From contig OU015526.1 of NCBI GenBank assembly GCA_907165065.1, forward strand, positions 68,285,723-68,349,722: a stretch of 64,000 nt of DNA, read 5' to 3'. This DNA is from Caprimulgus europaeus (taxonomy: Eukaryota > Chordata > Aves > Caprimulgiformes > Caprimulgidae). Shown in pieces: positions 1 to 10,656 of this stretch. The position numbers and the translations under genes are program-made. Numbering within the stretch: the stretch's first letter is position 1; every line of letters begins with the position of its first letter. The notes below the pieces were generated by a model. It made no database searches. It was not told the origin of the DNA and saw only the letters and a program-made list of their open reading frames with translations.

Positions 1-1556
1 AGTCACACTGTTCAGTTCCTGTAAGCTCATACCCAAGTTTAAACTTGTGGTCCCCTAATGCTACCTATAAAATGTTCTGGGGGGTCAGTAGTAGCTTTAA
101 GCTTGGCTTCACTCTGTTCCTGGGGAAATACACTTTAAGACCTGGGATCTACTTCAATTTGAGTTAGAACTTGTGCATGTTGTATAACTACAGAAATACT
201 GATAACCTTCCCCTCTTCTCATGGTCCTCTTGAAAAGCAGAAAAAATCACCTGCAATGAACAGGAAGGACATTCCTAGAAATATTCAGGGTAAAGATGCA
301 TGAATTGGTTCAGAGGTAAAGGGACATGGTTTAGTCGAGGACTTGTCTGTGTTAATGATTGAACTCAATGATCTTGAAGGTCTTTTCCAATCGAGGCCAT
401 TCTGTGATTCTGTAAACAAGTGTGGCAGAGTGAGGGTGCAGCAGTGTTCCCCCATGATGGGTTAGGGTGATTCAAGTGCACAAACCCAAGAGCCAGTCAT
501 TGACCTGGCTGCTGAAGGCAAGACTAGAAGGGTTGAAAAACCACAAGACTGTGGCTGTCAGGTGTGCTGGTGTAGATGAAAAGTGACAAAGTCCCAGTCC
601 TCAGGCTCCTAGCTTTCCAGTGTTTTGTGCCTAACAAGGTTCCCTTTATCTTTCTGGTAGTTTGCATCCCATATTTATGAACCCAGGGATCAGTGCTTGC
701 TTCTTTCCCACCTTTGCCATTTTCTTACCTTTGTTACACATCCTTGCTTTTGGACACAGCGTTGGCACAGCTGTAGATGAAGCACCAAGACATGTCCTCT
801 TAGTAATTGCTTAGTCAAGTGTACCCTGGGCTTTGAAAGCTCTGGTAAACACACTCTCTGTTTTTATAACCAGCCAGCCCTTGATTCTGTTTTAGATGCC
901 TGAGTGTTCCTAGAAAATATGCACAGAGGAGCAGTGCGGGCTGGATCAGGGGAGGGAGGCGTTTTGCAATCACCTGCTCCCCAAATATCAGGCAGTGAAG
1001 GAGGTTCCACACTGTGAGAGGAAGTGTGTCTTGGTAGCCCTTTCTGTTTTGGCTGGAGAATGGTCCTAGGCCACAGTGCTCGGGTCAGAATGCAGTACTC
1101 CTTGCAGCTGAGTGCTTTGAGTGCAGAGGTGGAGGGAAGTCTTGCACCAGGAACACGAACCCCTGGACCTTGGCAGGGCTGGGGAAAGGAAAGGCTGTGT
1201 GGCTACAGTTGCCCTTAGACCTAGGTGAGCAAAGATACGTCATATTCCTCCCTCTCCTTTCAGCCTGAAGACAGTCAAGTTGGCACTGTAGAGGTAAAGA
1301 TGAAGTGGTTGTAAGGAGAGGTGATGTTAGCCTCAGTGCTTGTTCCTTTTTGAACAAAAAAGAGTCTGTGTGCTGAGTAGCCCAAGTGCTCTCAGGAGGA
1401 CTCTTCAAATGACTCTGCTTGTCTCTCCAGAACAGCTTGCCAGATAAGAAACGCTGCAGTTCTGCTGCAGCACTTTTGCCACCAGCCCCTTTCTCAGCTT
1501 GCTAATTAATTCACCATCTTTTTCTCTTCTGCTTTCTTCCCCTCGTTCATTTTCAG
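1..1556 (+). other. MAML3: MAML3 intron (partial, runs off the left edge)
   Basis: This is intron sequence upstream of the penultimate MAML3 exon. It ends in a pyrimidine-rich stretch and TTTTCAG at 1550-1556. It contains a short CR1 3' fragment near 320-417. The short open frames here have no recognisable domains and I treat them as chance. Nothing else was recognised. Confidence 0.75.
320..417 (+). mobile_element. CR1 LINE 3'-end fragment, old
   Basis: The last ~100 bp of a CR1 element in + orientation. It reads through a diverged 'gatcttgaaggtcttttcca' segment and ends in the CR1 terminal repeat 'attctgtgattctgt'. It is more diverged than the copies at 11.9 and 17.5 kb, so probably older. 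The 5' boundary is approximate. Confidence 0.7.
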
Positions 1557-1644
1557 CAGTTGCAGCAGCAGTCCCATTTGCCTCGGCAGCATCTGCAGCA
1601 GCAGCGGAGCCCGTACCCGGTGCAACAGGTCAATCAGTTCCAAG
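1557..1644 (+). CDS. MAML3: MAML3 penultimate coding exon (Gln-rich)
   Basis: An 88-nt exon between a TTTTCAG acceptor and a G|GTAAAA donor. It encodes 29 residues plus the first base of a Gly codon. The product begins QLQQQSHLPRQHLQQQ and ends with PYPVQQVNQFQ, matching the Gln-rich stretch that precedes the final MAML3 exon. An alternative NAGNAG-type acceptor exists: TTTCAGCAG would drop the first Gln. CAG-repeat length in this exon is likely to vary between species. Confidence 0.88.
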
Positions 1645-4600
1645 GTAAAAGCCCAATTCTTTCTCCCATACTGAGCCAGTGTGTGCCCCTGCAGCGGGCA
1701 CGTGAAAGCTCACGTGTTGTGTGAGGACCAGGGTGTAAGCAGTGTGCCAGGACAGGAAGTCAGGCTGTTGCACACCCTGCCTGTTTTACCAAAGGCGAAT
1801 GTCCAGTTTTGTGTATTTAGTTAAGTTTCTAATTTCCTTTCTGCTCTCCTCAGCAAAAACTGCATTTTTAATTTTACATTTGTTTTGCCTCTTTGACATC
1901 TGGATTCTATGGATTTCTCTTGTTTGCCTCCACTCTCATTATACCTTTTTTTTTTTTTTTCAGCTAGTGTCTCTCACTGTGTCTTGGTTTTACTCCTTCA
2001 TTCCCCACTTCATCTAATTTGATGAGCAGGGAATTTTAGAGAGGCCACCTTTATCTGCAGAAGTGTGTGATAAATGTCAGGTGTGGGAAACACAGTGCAA
2101 TAACTAAGATTAAATTGGAGAATTTTTTTTAATGTTCTCAAAAGAAAGCACGTGTTATTTTAATGTGCTCCCAGGCAACTGAAGAATGTAGAGACAATCT
2201 TTTTGTCTTAGGAAAATAAGTTAATTCTGAGATTTTTAGGTGCAAATGTCTTCACTAAGCGTGGATTCTAAATAGACATGAAACGAACATGCACTTGTGC
2301 TGTGTATTTGTGATAGCACCACATAGCTGCAACAGAAAACCTGGGAGGCAACTGCAGTTCTCATGCCCAGAAAGCAAACAGGCAGCCAAATCTTCTGCTG
2401 GTATATATCAGCTTGACTCCTTCTCTAATCACCTGCTCATTCCTGTCTCTGGCAGCATAAATTCTGTATGAAATGAATTTTTTCCCAATAATTCATTTGC
2501 AAAATCAAAATGTATGTGTGTGCACTGCTGTGAGACGCACATGTAAAATCTTTCTCCATTAATGCTTTTTGGAAACCTTGCCTTCATATGTATTATTTAA
2601 AAGAGCAGAAGAGAGTTTAGGCTAATCTGACAGAGCAAGGAATTAATTTTCATAAATGAGCTAATAAATATTTCACCATTTTTTCCTATTTAGTCACAAG
2701 AATGTAATCAAGTGCAGTAGGTTATGTGTGAGACCAGAAGGTGGCCCAAAATCTTAAAATCTGTTTCATCTCTCTTTTAACTACTTCTTGTCTGAACTCT
2801 TGCTTCTTGTGCCAAACACAGTAGCTCAGAAAAGTGGTATGTGAACTGCTTGCTGGCAGTGACTCCTTTGGAGGTTTTCAATTAAAAAGTAGCTAAAGAT
2901 GCATTCTGTTTTATCCTTATCTGTACATTTAAGCACTTGCTGGAATGATAGCAAAAAGAGATGGCTTCTAATCATGGAAGAAGGAGGTGATCTAAATTAA
3001 GAAAATGCAAGGAGACCTCAGTGCCAATCATTAAGCAAACGATTTAATTGATAGCATAAAGTAAGAGCTGCCACTACATTTGCCCTGTGCAAGTGAGATC
3101 CAGATGGTCTCTCTCCACACTACAGAATGTTTCATTTATCTACATGTTGGGGAGATGAGCTAAAAGCATCCTCCAGAAGCTTACCCTGCTGCAGCAAAAA
3201 GGAGGCATAGCCATCCTCTGCATCACATCTGCAAAACTACACTTGCTTTATTCATACCCACCACGGAAACCAAAGCAATTTTACATTTAACCGGGTCCAG
3301 TATTCTCAGTTCTCTACAGACGTTGAGGTGCCACTGAGGGACAATGTGCAGGGGCTGATTTAAGAACATTCAGATTTTGTTGTACAGTTTATGACTCTTA
3401 AAGCAACCATTTTATATTTATATCATGCATTTAATAATGTGTGAGCTGGGAGTAATTCTGTGCTTCATGCTCGTGGAGCTTCACCTGCAGTGTTGTACGT
3501 TGTTCGGTATGGTAGTGACTCAAAGCCACAATGAACCCACGGCGTAATCAGAGCTACAGGAATTGTTTCTGAAGAAGACAGTAAATCCAGAAGCGTACTG
3601 GCTTCCCGGCAATCGATAGCTCCCCCTACCCTGAAAGGACACAGGCATGGTTCAGTTACCTGCCACGGTGTGGAATTTGACAAGGTTAGAATTTTCTGGT
3701 TTCCCATCACTGGCCGAAGGTGAAGTAAAATGTGCTTATAATATCGATTCACTAATACACCCTCCCTGCTCTAAATGTCCACAAAAAACAATTTTTCTTC
3801 TTTCCATAGACTTAATCAGTAACAACGATGTAGAAAATCCATTCATTTATGCCTCCTGAGCTATTAAAAAATTGATTGGCCTTCTATGCCTGACATTTCC
3901 ATTTTCAAGCCTTACTTTTGAAAGACAATGGAGATATTTAAAAGAGAGCTTCAAATGGTAAACTGAAGTTGGGCTGCTTTGCTGCCATTGAAGGCAGCCG
4001 GTGGAAGCTTTCTCATCTGCTTGCTAGAAGCTGAATTAGGCTTATGTGAAGACAAGTGCTACTGAAGCACAGTGCTTATGCAACTTTGAAGTCTTAGGGA
4101 CTAATTTTTTTTCATGGAGGAGGGTGCACATTGTCCCTGGTCCCAGGGAAAAAAAAAATACACACAAAAAGAAAGACTCACATTTATTTTTGAAAGAGGA
4201 CTTTGACTCCTAGGTAATTTCCTAAAAACTTAATCTTTGGTCCTAGTGAAGTAAGAGGAAGGCAGGTTTATGTTAGCCCTGCATCTCCTGTGGCTGTCTG
4301 GCTTAGGTACCTGAGTAGGTTATCATCAGATACAAGCAAATTACACCATGGCTGTAACCACGCATCGTGCATGCAGTCATGTTGCCTCGATTCTTCGGGA
4401 GTCTGAAGCCGTGAATCCCTTTAGGCACATCTCCCAAAGTTGTCGTAATTGAGAATTACTTAGTGAGTAAATCATTGGCCTTTTAACCTTGCCAGCCTCA
4501 TTTTAGGCTTTAAGGGAAATTAAGCTGCTTGTCTGCATTGATGGTGTTCTCTGCTGAACAGTGTCCTGCTTCTCAAACTGAATACATAACAACATCAACA

Positions 4601-6019
4601 GCTCCTGTTTGGGGTAGCACTTGAGCGGTGCTGTCTCTCACCTTCAAGGAGAGGGGACAGAGGCTGCAGCCAGAGTGAGGTGGGGAACATGTAATCCCTG
4701 AAATGCAGCTAACCTTAGGCAGCAAGCATATCCCTCAGGGATGGATAACCTTGTAGCTCTCTGCTGACCTTCATGTGAAACAAAAATTTATTCACTCAGA
4801 AAGCACAGCAATCTGAAATCCTGATGTGATGTGGAAGGCTCCTACAGATTCTCTTATGCAAAAGAGAAAATAAAATAAAATAAAATAAAATAAAATAAAA
4901 TAAAATAAAATAAAATAAAATAAAATAAAATAAAATAAAATAAAATAAAATAAAATAAAATAAAATAATGTTAATTAGGATTTACAGGTTTGTGGCTTTT
5001 TCTTACCTTCCTCCTTTTCTGGTGTAGGTTCTCCCCAGGATATAGCAGCTGTGAGAAACCAAGCAGCACTCCAGAGCATGAGGACATCCCGAATGATGGC
5101 CCAGAGCGCAAGCATGATGGCAATGGGTCCCTCCCAGAACCCCAGCACACTGCCCACGACCGCAGGCCAGTCAGATATGGGCATGGCTCCCTACAGCAAC
5201 GCCTCTTCCAGCCAGCCAGGAATGTACAGTATGAGCACAGGGATGAGCCAAATGTTGCAGCACCCAAACCAAAGCGGCATGAACATGGCACATAGCACCG
5301 GCCAGGCAGCGAGGCAGCCTGCCTCTGGGCAAGCGGTGGGAATGGTCAGCAATTTTGGTCAGAACATGCTGGTAAACTCTGCTCTTCCCCAGCATCAGCA
5401 GCAGATGAAAGGACCCGTGGGCCAGGTCTTACCCAGGCCACAAGCACCACGACTTCAAAACCTGATGGGGACTGTCCCTCCAGGAACACAGAACTGGCAG
5501 CAGCGAGGCTTACAAGGTATACCTGGCAGGACTAGCAGTGAAATGGGGCCCTTCAACAACGGCACAACGTACCCAATGCAGCCCGGGCAGCCACGGCTGT
5601 CCAAGCAACATTTCCCACAGGTGCTTAACCAGACAGTTGTGGACACGAGTGGGACAGTAAGAGCCCTGAACCCAGCCATGGGAAGACAGTTGCTGCAACC
5701 ACTACCTGGGCAGCAAGGAGCCAGCCAGGCCAGGCCGATGGTAATGCCCGCAATAAGCCAAGGGGTCCCCACGATGTCTGGCTTTGGTCAGCCTCCGACG
5801 CAGCAGCTGCCAGGCGGTAGCTTTGCTCAGAGCAGCCAAGGCCAGGCCTACGAGAGGAATCCCACTCAGGAGCTACCTTACAACTACAGCAGTGACGGGG
5901 CAGGGGGGTCATTCTCCAGCTTGGCAGAGGGCACGGACCTTGTGGACTCCATCATTAAGGGCGGACCAGGGGATGAGTGGATACAGGAACTTGACGAGTT
6001 GTTTGGAAACCCCCAGTGA
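1557..6019 (+). CDS. MAML3: MAML3, mastermind-like 3 (C-terminal part; two exons with one intron)
   Basis: This is the 3' part of a mastermind-like gene. MAML proteins are nuclear coactivators that bind the Notch intracellular domain-CSL complex through an N-terminal helix and recruit p300 and other factors; that N-terminal helix is encoded upstream of this window. The two exons join in phase: 1557-1644 ends with one base of a Gly codon, completed by GT at 5028. Together they encode about 359 residues rich in Gln, Met, Pro, Gly and Ser, with low-complexity transactivation character. The end of the protein is acidic and hydrophobic (DSIIKGGPGDEW, then QELDELFGN), which is the MAML C-terminal signature. 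I prefer MAML3 over MAML1 or MAML2 because of the VRNQAALQSMRTSR and STGMSQMLQHPNQSGM segments and because MGST2 and SETD7 follow in the expected order. Identification rests on remembered family sequence, not on a search. Confidence 0.93.
1645..5027 (+). other. MAML3: MAML3 last intron
   Basis: A 3.4-kb intron with donor GTAAAA and acceptor TGGTGTAG. It contains no CR1 copy that I can see. Its notable content is the AAAAT pentanucleotide array at 4867-4968, about 60 bp before the acceptor. Open frames inside it (for example 3465-3752 on the - strand) are short and unrecognised, and I do not call them. Confidence 0.85.
4867..4968 (+). repeat. (AAAAT)n pentanucleotide microsatellite
   Basis: About 20 near-perfect copies of a 5-bp unit (AAAAT/TAAAA) on the strand transcribed into MAML3 pre-mRNA. 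It ends 59 bp before the terminal exon, leaving only a short stretch for the branch point and polypyrimidine tract. Long perfect arrays of this kind are normally polymorphic. Confidence 0.97.
5028..6019 (+). CDS. MAML3: MAML3 terminal coding exon
   Basis: The 992-nt coding part of the last exon: a GT completing a split Gly codon, then 329 codons and TGA. The product starts SPQDIAAVRNQAALQSM, runs through long Met/Gln/Gly/Pro-rich low-complexity sequence with 'LQHPNQSGMNMAHS' and 'QARPMVMPAISQGVP', and ends in the acidic DEWIQELDELFGN motif. The GTG at 5051 sits in mid-frame and is not a start, because the frame is open back to the acceptor. There is no transmembrane or catalytic motif, as expected for a coactivator tail. 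Confidence 0.95.
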
Positions 6020-8090
6020 AGGGGCTTGTACAGTCAAGAGCTTTGGTTGTTGCATTTGAAAAAAAGAAAAGAGAGAGTTGGATGTTCTCCCCATCCTTGG
6101 GTTGGTGGTTTTTTGTTTGAATTGGTTTGGTTTGGGGTTGTTTTGTTTTCTTTTGTTTTTAATCATGCAAACTGAGCTGATCTGTAGCCAACTTTGGAAG
6201 GGTCAGGGGACGATGAGAACATTGGCATCCCGAGACTTCTACCAAGCAATCTCCGTTGCGTGGCAGCACCTGCTCTGTGTGTGGGGGGAGGCAGGGTGGG
6301 GAGACTGGAAATGCCAGCTGATGCCTCTGCTTGGGAAAATTTGCTCTTTCCCCAGTGAAAGGAGGCTTCATTGCACAGTGGTATGGAGTGGTTCTGGTAG
6401 GTCTCCCACCTCATGTGACCATAAACACTGCAGCTTTCAGGGGAGTAGATGAAAATGGCCAGGAGCAAAAAGATATCCGCAGGCGCTTGCACAGGCCCTG
6501 GTCGGAAATGGGCTTAACCCCAGGGGTAAGCAGGTCTCAGTGAGCCATGGCCAAGCCCACAGGGCCAGCTCTAGGCTGTCACAAGGGAATGTGCAGCACA
6601 CACGTGACAAACCTAAACAGTCACAGGGAGGTCACCATTTTCATTGCAGAGTGATAAAAACCCAATAAAAGCGTAGGAGACCATAACTTTGGCAGTGCAG
6701 CGAGGACAGTTGGTGACGGGAGTGCTGCTGGAGGTGGCTTAGGTGGGTGGGGTAACCTAATGAGCTGTGTAGTCCCCTCGGGACGTGCAGTAGCGCTCCC
6801 CTGCCAGAGCACTTTGGCGTGTGTCTGCTGCCTGGGGGTGCAGAACAGCAGCTGCAAATGGTGAGAAAGGGCAAAGAGGTACCAGGAGACATCGGTGTCG
6901 GTCCTAAGCGGGTCCCCCTCTCTCCTTCCTCCCCAGTGTGTTTCCGTTCACTTCCTTCCCTGTCCTTCAGGGTAAAGCAAGGTGAGCTGGCTGCACTTTC
7001 TTTGAAGTGAGCAACAACCACCACAAAGGGGCAGGCAGGGAAGGAGAAAACAGGCAGGAGAAAATGTCCAGGGAGGGTTTGGCGCACGGAATGAGTTTCT
7101 CCTCTCCTCTTGAAAAGTGCAAGGTTGGCAGATAATATTCCCCTGGGGTGTCTGGGCTCTCGATGTGATTTTATATGCAACCTGATCTTCAGTTTTAAAC
7201 AGATGTTTGGTCTAATCTCTCTGGTTTGCTGGAATAAAATTCACTGCAGTATTTGAAGAACAGGAAGCAGTGAAGGACTACTGTAGCGATCATTCATGAG
7301 TGGGGACAATAATTGATGTCGTTATCACAAGCGTGGCATCTGCCCAAATGAGCTTTTAGGTAACAGTGACGTATCAGTATCTCCACTGTGTGGACCAGTG
7401 CTGAGCAGCACTGTAATGAAGCTGTGATATGTCTCACACAACACTGAGATGCCAGCCATTCTGAATGTCTCAAGCAGCTGTTCCCAAGCCGCAGTCTGAG
7501 GTTGTCCTCTGAAACCTGTCACCATTTCAGTGTTTTCAGCTGAGAGCTGCTTATCAGGTTATAGAGAGGTGCATAAAAATTGTTAACATGATCCACAGCC
7601 CAAAAAGTTTGGGAACCTCTGGCCTAATGCTGGCCTCTGTGAGCCATAGATGTGCCCTGCAGTGAAAGTGTCTCTGGTGTACAACGGCCAGTACCAGCTA
7701 CCCAGCTGCCGATGGCCTCCTTGGGTGCGGCGATGCGAGGTGCTGAGCCACTGGAATCCACGGGAGCCGAGGGGCTTGGCACCTTGTGTTTTCAAGTCCT
7801 GCCTTTCCCTGTGGAGCACAGATAGGCATCTCATGAAGGAGAGGGAGCAAAATGGGCCTGGAGCCATCTCAGTGCCCCGTTAAGGTTCCCTTGAAGGGCT
7901 TTCCTGGACAAGGGGGAGGATCTGTTGTAAACGCTGTGGGGTGGGCAGGACAAGCTGCGTTTTTAACATGGACTAGCTGGTCAGGGTGAGCTATCAATCC
8001 AGCTTGCCCTGACTGCTGTATTTTTAAAAAATGCTTTAGTTACATCTCTTTTAGCTAATCCCATTTTAAAATACAACGCAAGGACCTATT

Positions 8091-8155
8091 CCCACTCCTG
8101 CTGAAGGCAATAGGGGTTTGCCTCTCCACTGCTTCAGTGAGAGCTGGGTTGGGCC
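8091..8155. repeat. Ancient sauropsid interspersed-repeat remnant
   Basis: This has the layout of a very old repeat I associate with bird, turtle and crocodile genomes, in which two diverged copies of a CCCACT...TTCAGTGAGAGC-like phrase flank a 'caatagg' core and end in GGGCCC. I do not know the family name. Similar phrases occur near 18955 and 52715. Confidence 0.4.
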
Positions 8156-8290
8156 CTAATCCAGTGAAAGAGAGCACCAAAGTTTTTGGTCCATCTTGTG
8201 TGTAAGTGGCTCTTGGTGGGACTGGTGTGGACAGGAGGGATGGGCAAACAAGGTGTCCTGAAGGGAGGAGGGTGTCTGGCACGTGTGTGT

Positions 8291-8309
8291 GGGGGCGGGT
8301 GGGTGAGGG
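8291..8309 (+). other. Predicted G-quadruplex motif in the MAML3 3' UTR
   Basis: Four G-runs (5, 3, 3 and 3) separated by loops of 1, 1 and 3 nt on the transcribed-sense strand. This meets the G3+N1-7 rule with very short loops, so a stable RNA quadruplex is possible. Formation is inferred. Confidence 0.6.
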
Positions 8310-8717
8310 AGCGAGGAGCTGGTGCAGCCCGGACCTGTCCTGCCCCGTAGGACAGAGGCGTGTGGGGGACAGCGCCAGGGACGGGACATCATCCCTTTCC
8401 TGGGTGTGAGTGACCAGGGGGCACCTGCCAACACAGAGGGTTGGGAAATGAGGGCTTAGAAACACCCAACCACCACGCAGCGGCCACATGCAAATAAATC
8501 CGTGTGCATGAGGGAGGTACGGGCCTTGGTGGAGAAGTGGTGGTGGAGACTGAGCCTCTGTTGTCTTTGTGAAGCTTCCTCCAAATACTCCGTGCTGGGA
8601 CCAAGTACTAGAGAGGTAGATTTTAATAGATTTGGGGTTGTTGGTTTGTTGTTTTTTTTTTTCTTTCTTACTATGGTGCTGATGTATATGTAATATTAAA
8701 AAAAAAAAAAAGTTATT

Positions 8718-8725
8718 TGTAAATA
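8718..8725 (+). promoter_or_regulatory. Pumilio-type 3' UTR element (UGUAAAUA)
   Basis: An exact match to the PUF-protein consensus UGUANAUA in the AT-rich distal MAML3 3' UTR, about 360 nt before the last AATAAA. Function is inferred from the motif only. Confidence 0.4.
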
Positions 8726-9081
8726 TGTTTTTACAATTCTACAGATATCACTGGGTCTACTATCTGTAAAATATATACATATAAAAATATATATATATAC
8801 TGTTTGTTTAAAATAGAGTATTTTTATTTCATTCCTTAACTCATCCTTACTGCAGTGGTATTGCACTTCAGATGACGTCTAATTACTAATTTGTACTGTA
8901 TCCCTGACAGCAACTTGCTCCATTTTATTCAGATTTTTCTAGTTTTCTGTTTTTACTTTGTACATTAAGCATTGCTTATTTCCTTTAAAGACCTGTACAG
9001 AGCTCTGAAAATGTAGAAAAAGACCTGATGTTAACATACCACTTTTAAAGAAAAACAAAACAAAACAAAAACAACAACAAA

Positions 9082-9087
9082 AATAAA
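9082..9087 (+). terminator. MAML3: Distal polyadenylation signal of MAML3 (AATAAA)
   Basis: A canonical AATAAA after an A-rich, AT-rich stretch. It is the last such signal before GC-richer intergenic sequence begins. Upstream AATAAA copies at 6664 and 7233 are alternatives. Confidence 0.55.
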
Positions 9088-10291
9088 AGATGGTTATCTG
9101 AGTCCTATACCAGGTTTAGAGGATCATCTGTTGCCCCACTCCCGCCCCTCGGTGGGTGATCTTCCGTGGGGAGGAGGGAAGCTGGCCCAGGGGGGCTTGG
9201 TTTTGGCTCTGGGTTTGTGTACTGGAGTGGGGCTGTTACAGGCAGGGCATAGCCAGTACCAGGCTGTCCCCCTTGCCCTGGGCTTGTTCAGCGGCTGGTA
9301 AGCCCCCCGCACCCCAGCTTGCCCCAGCAGCACAGCAGGCAGCTCCCCCGCAGCCACGGTGATGAGCTGTGGGGTGGGAACACTTCGTCAGGTGTCTGCC
9401 TTGCTTTGGGGTCATGGTGCCCCTTCCTGGGAGCAAGGTGAGCTACCAAAGCTGCCTGTGCTCTGGGTGAGGTCTGCACTCTGGCAGTGGCTGCAGGGGA
9501 GCTGGTTCATCACTGGGCCCGTTGGAGGTGGCAGCTCCAGGCTTCTGTGTTTACTCCGTGTATGGAGCTAAAGGAGGGAGTAGGGAAGTGCTTTCAGGGC
9601 AGGACACAAGATGGAGAGCCCAGAGGAAAATTCCATGGCTGAGACCTGGGGACATGAGGTGGGGTGGAAGAAAGGAGATGTGGGGCTGGATGTAGAAGTT
9701 GGAAAGAAGAGATAGGTGAACTGGAGGAGAGTGAAGATGCATGCTTAGAGTAGTTCCCTATCACCTACTACTACTACTACAGAGTCAGAATTGTGTTGTC
9801 TGAAGCCTTTTGGAAAGTGCATGTAGACTTGTTGGATTTATATGACCTGTTCAAGACAAACATGCCATGTACCCTTCAAGGCTCAACACTGATTTCTCCA
9901 TGTTTCCAGTCTATGGGGGACTTGTGGGGGATCAGGCATTGGACCTCTGTTTGCACAGCTTGCTGTTCAAGATGTCGGTGTGGGTTGGCTCCACGTACAA
10001 CCTCTAAGGTGAGTTTCCCCTTCTCTCCTTCATGTCAGACCTTTACCATTCTAAATGTGCATAACGGGGCGCTAGGGAAAAAGCAGTGACTCAGAAGACA
10101 GGTGACATCCTCAGCTCTAGGCCTACTGCTGCCCTCTCGTTAGCTGGTGCGGCTCCTGAAATATTAGGTTCATGTTTCTCCCCTAGCACTCTGCTTTGTG
10201 CTGCTGGATGATGCTTTGCAACCTCACACCCACATTTTTTGGCTTGTGAAATTGTCCCTGTGTGACAGCAGTGTATTCCTTTCAATGGAAT

Positions 10292-10656
10292 GGAAGAAAG
10301 AAGAGAAGAGAAAGAAGAGAAGAGAAGAGAAGAGAAGAGAAGAGAAGAGAAGAGAAGAGAAGAGAAGAGAAGAGAAGAGAAGAGAAGAGAAGAGAAGAGA
10401 AGAGAAGAGAAGAGAAGAGAAGAGAAGAGAAGAGAAGAGAAGAGAAGAGAAGAGAGAGAAGAGAAGAGAAGAGAAGAGAAGAGAAGAGAAGAGAAGAGAA
10501 GAGAAGAGGAGGAGAGGAGAAGAGAAGAGAAGAGAAGAGAAGAGAAGAGAAGAGAAGAGAAGAGAAGAGAAGAGAAGAGAAGAGAAGAGAAGAGAAGAGA
10601 AGAGAAGAGAAGAGAAGAGAAGAGAAGAGAAGAGAAGAGAAGAGAGAAGGAGAAGA
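10292..10656. repeat. 365-nt uninterrupted polypurine (AAGAG)n microsatellite
   Basis: Every base on the + strand is A or G. Most is a perfect 5-bp AAGAG unit, with register slips near 10450-10460, a variant block near 10507-10520 and a degenerate edge on each side. Because the unit is 5 bp and free of stop codons, all + frames encode long Arg/Glu/Lys repeats and the - strand encodes Leu/Phe/Ser repeats. These are artefacts, not proteins. Mirror-symmetric polypurine DNA of this kind can form H-DNA triplexes. Confidence 0.98.

Larger units (their letters stand above)
6020..9110 (+). other. MAML3: MAML3 3' UTR (inferred extent)
   Basis: Non-coding sequence after the MAML3 stop. AATAAA hexamers occur at 6664, 7233 and 9082. 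The last follows a strongly AT-rich, U-rich stretch (about 8640-9080), so I infer the distal end near 9.1 kb. Proximal sites could give shorter isoforms. The region holds a G-rich four-run motif at 8291-8309, a Pumilio-type TGTAAATA at 8718-8725 and an old interspersed repeat near 8091-8155. Open frames here on either strand are unrecognised. The exact cleavage site needs RNA data. Confidence 0.65.

Noticed and set aside
6641..7180. 179-codon - strand frame in the MAML3 3' UTR
   Set aside because: Low-complexity Ser/Pro/His composition, no domain, antisense to a 3' UTR; chance.
7590..7630. Phrase 'aaaagtttgggaacctctgg' as the end of a hAT-type DNA transposon
   Set aside because: Resembles the common 'ggttcccaaactttt' terminus, but no second end or target duplication was seen; too short to support.
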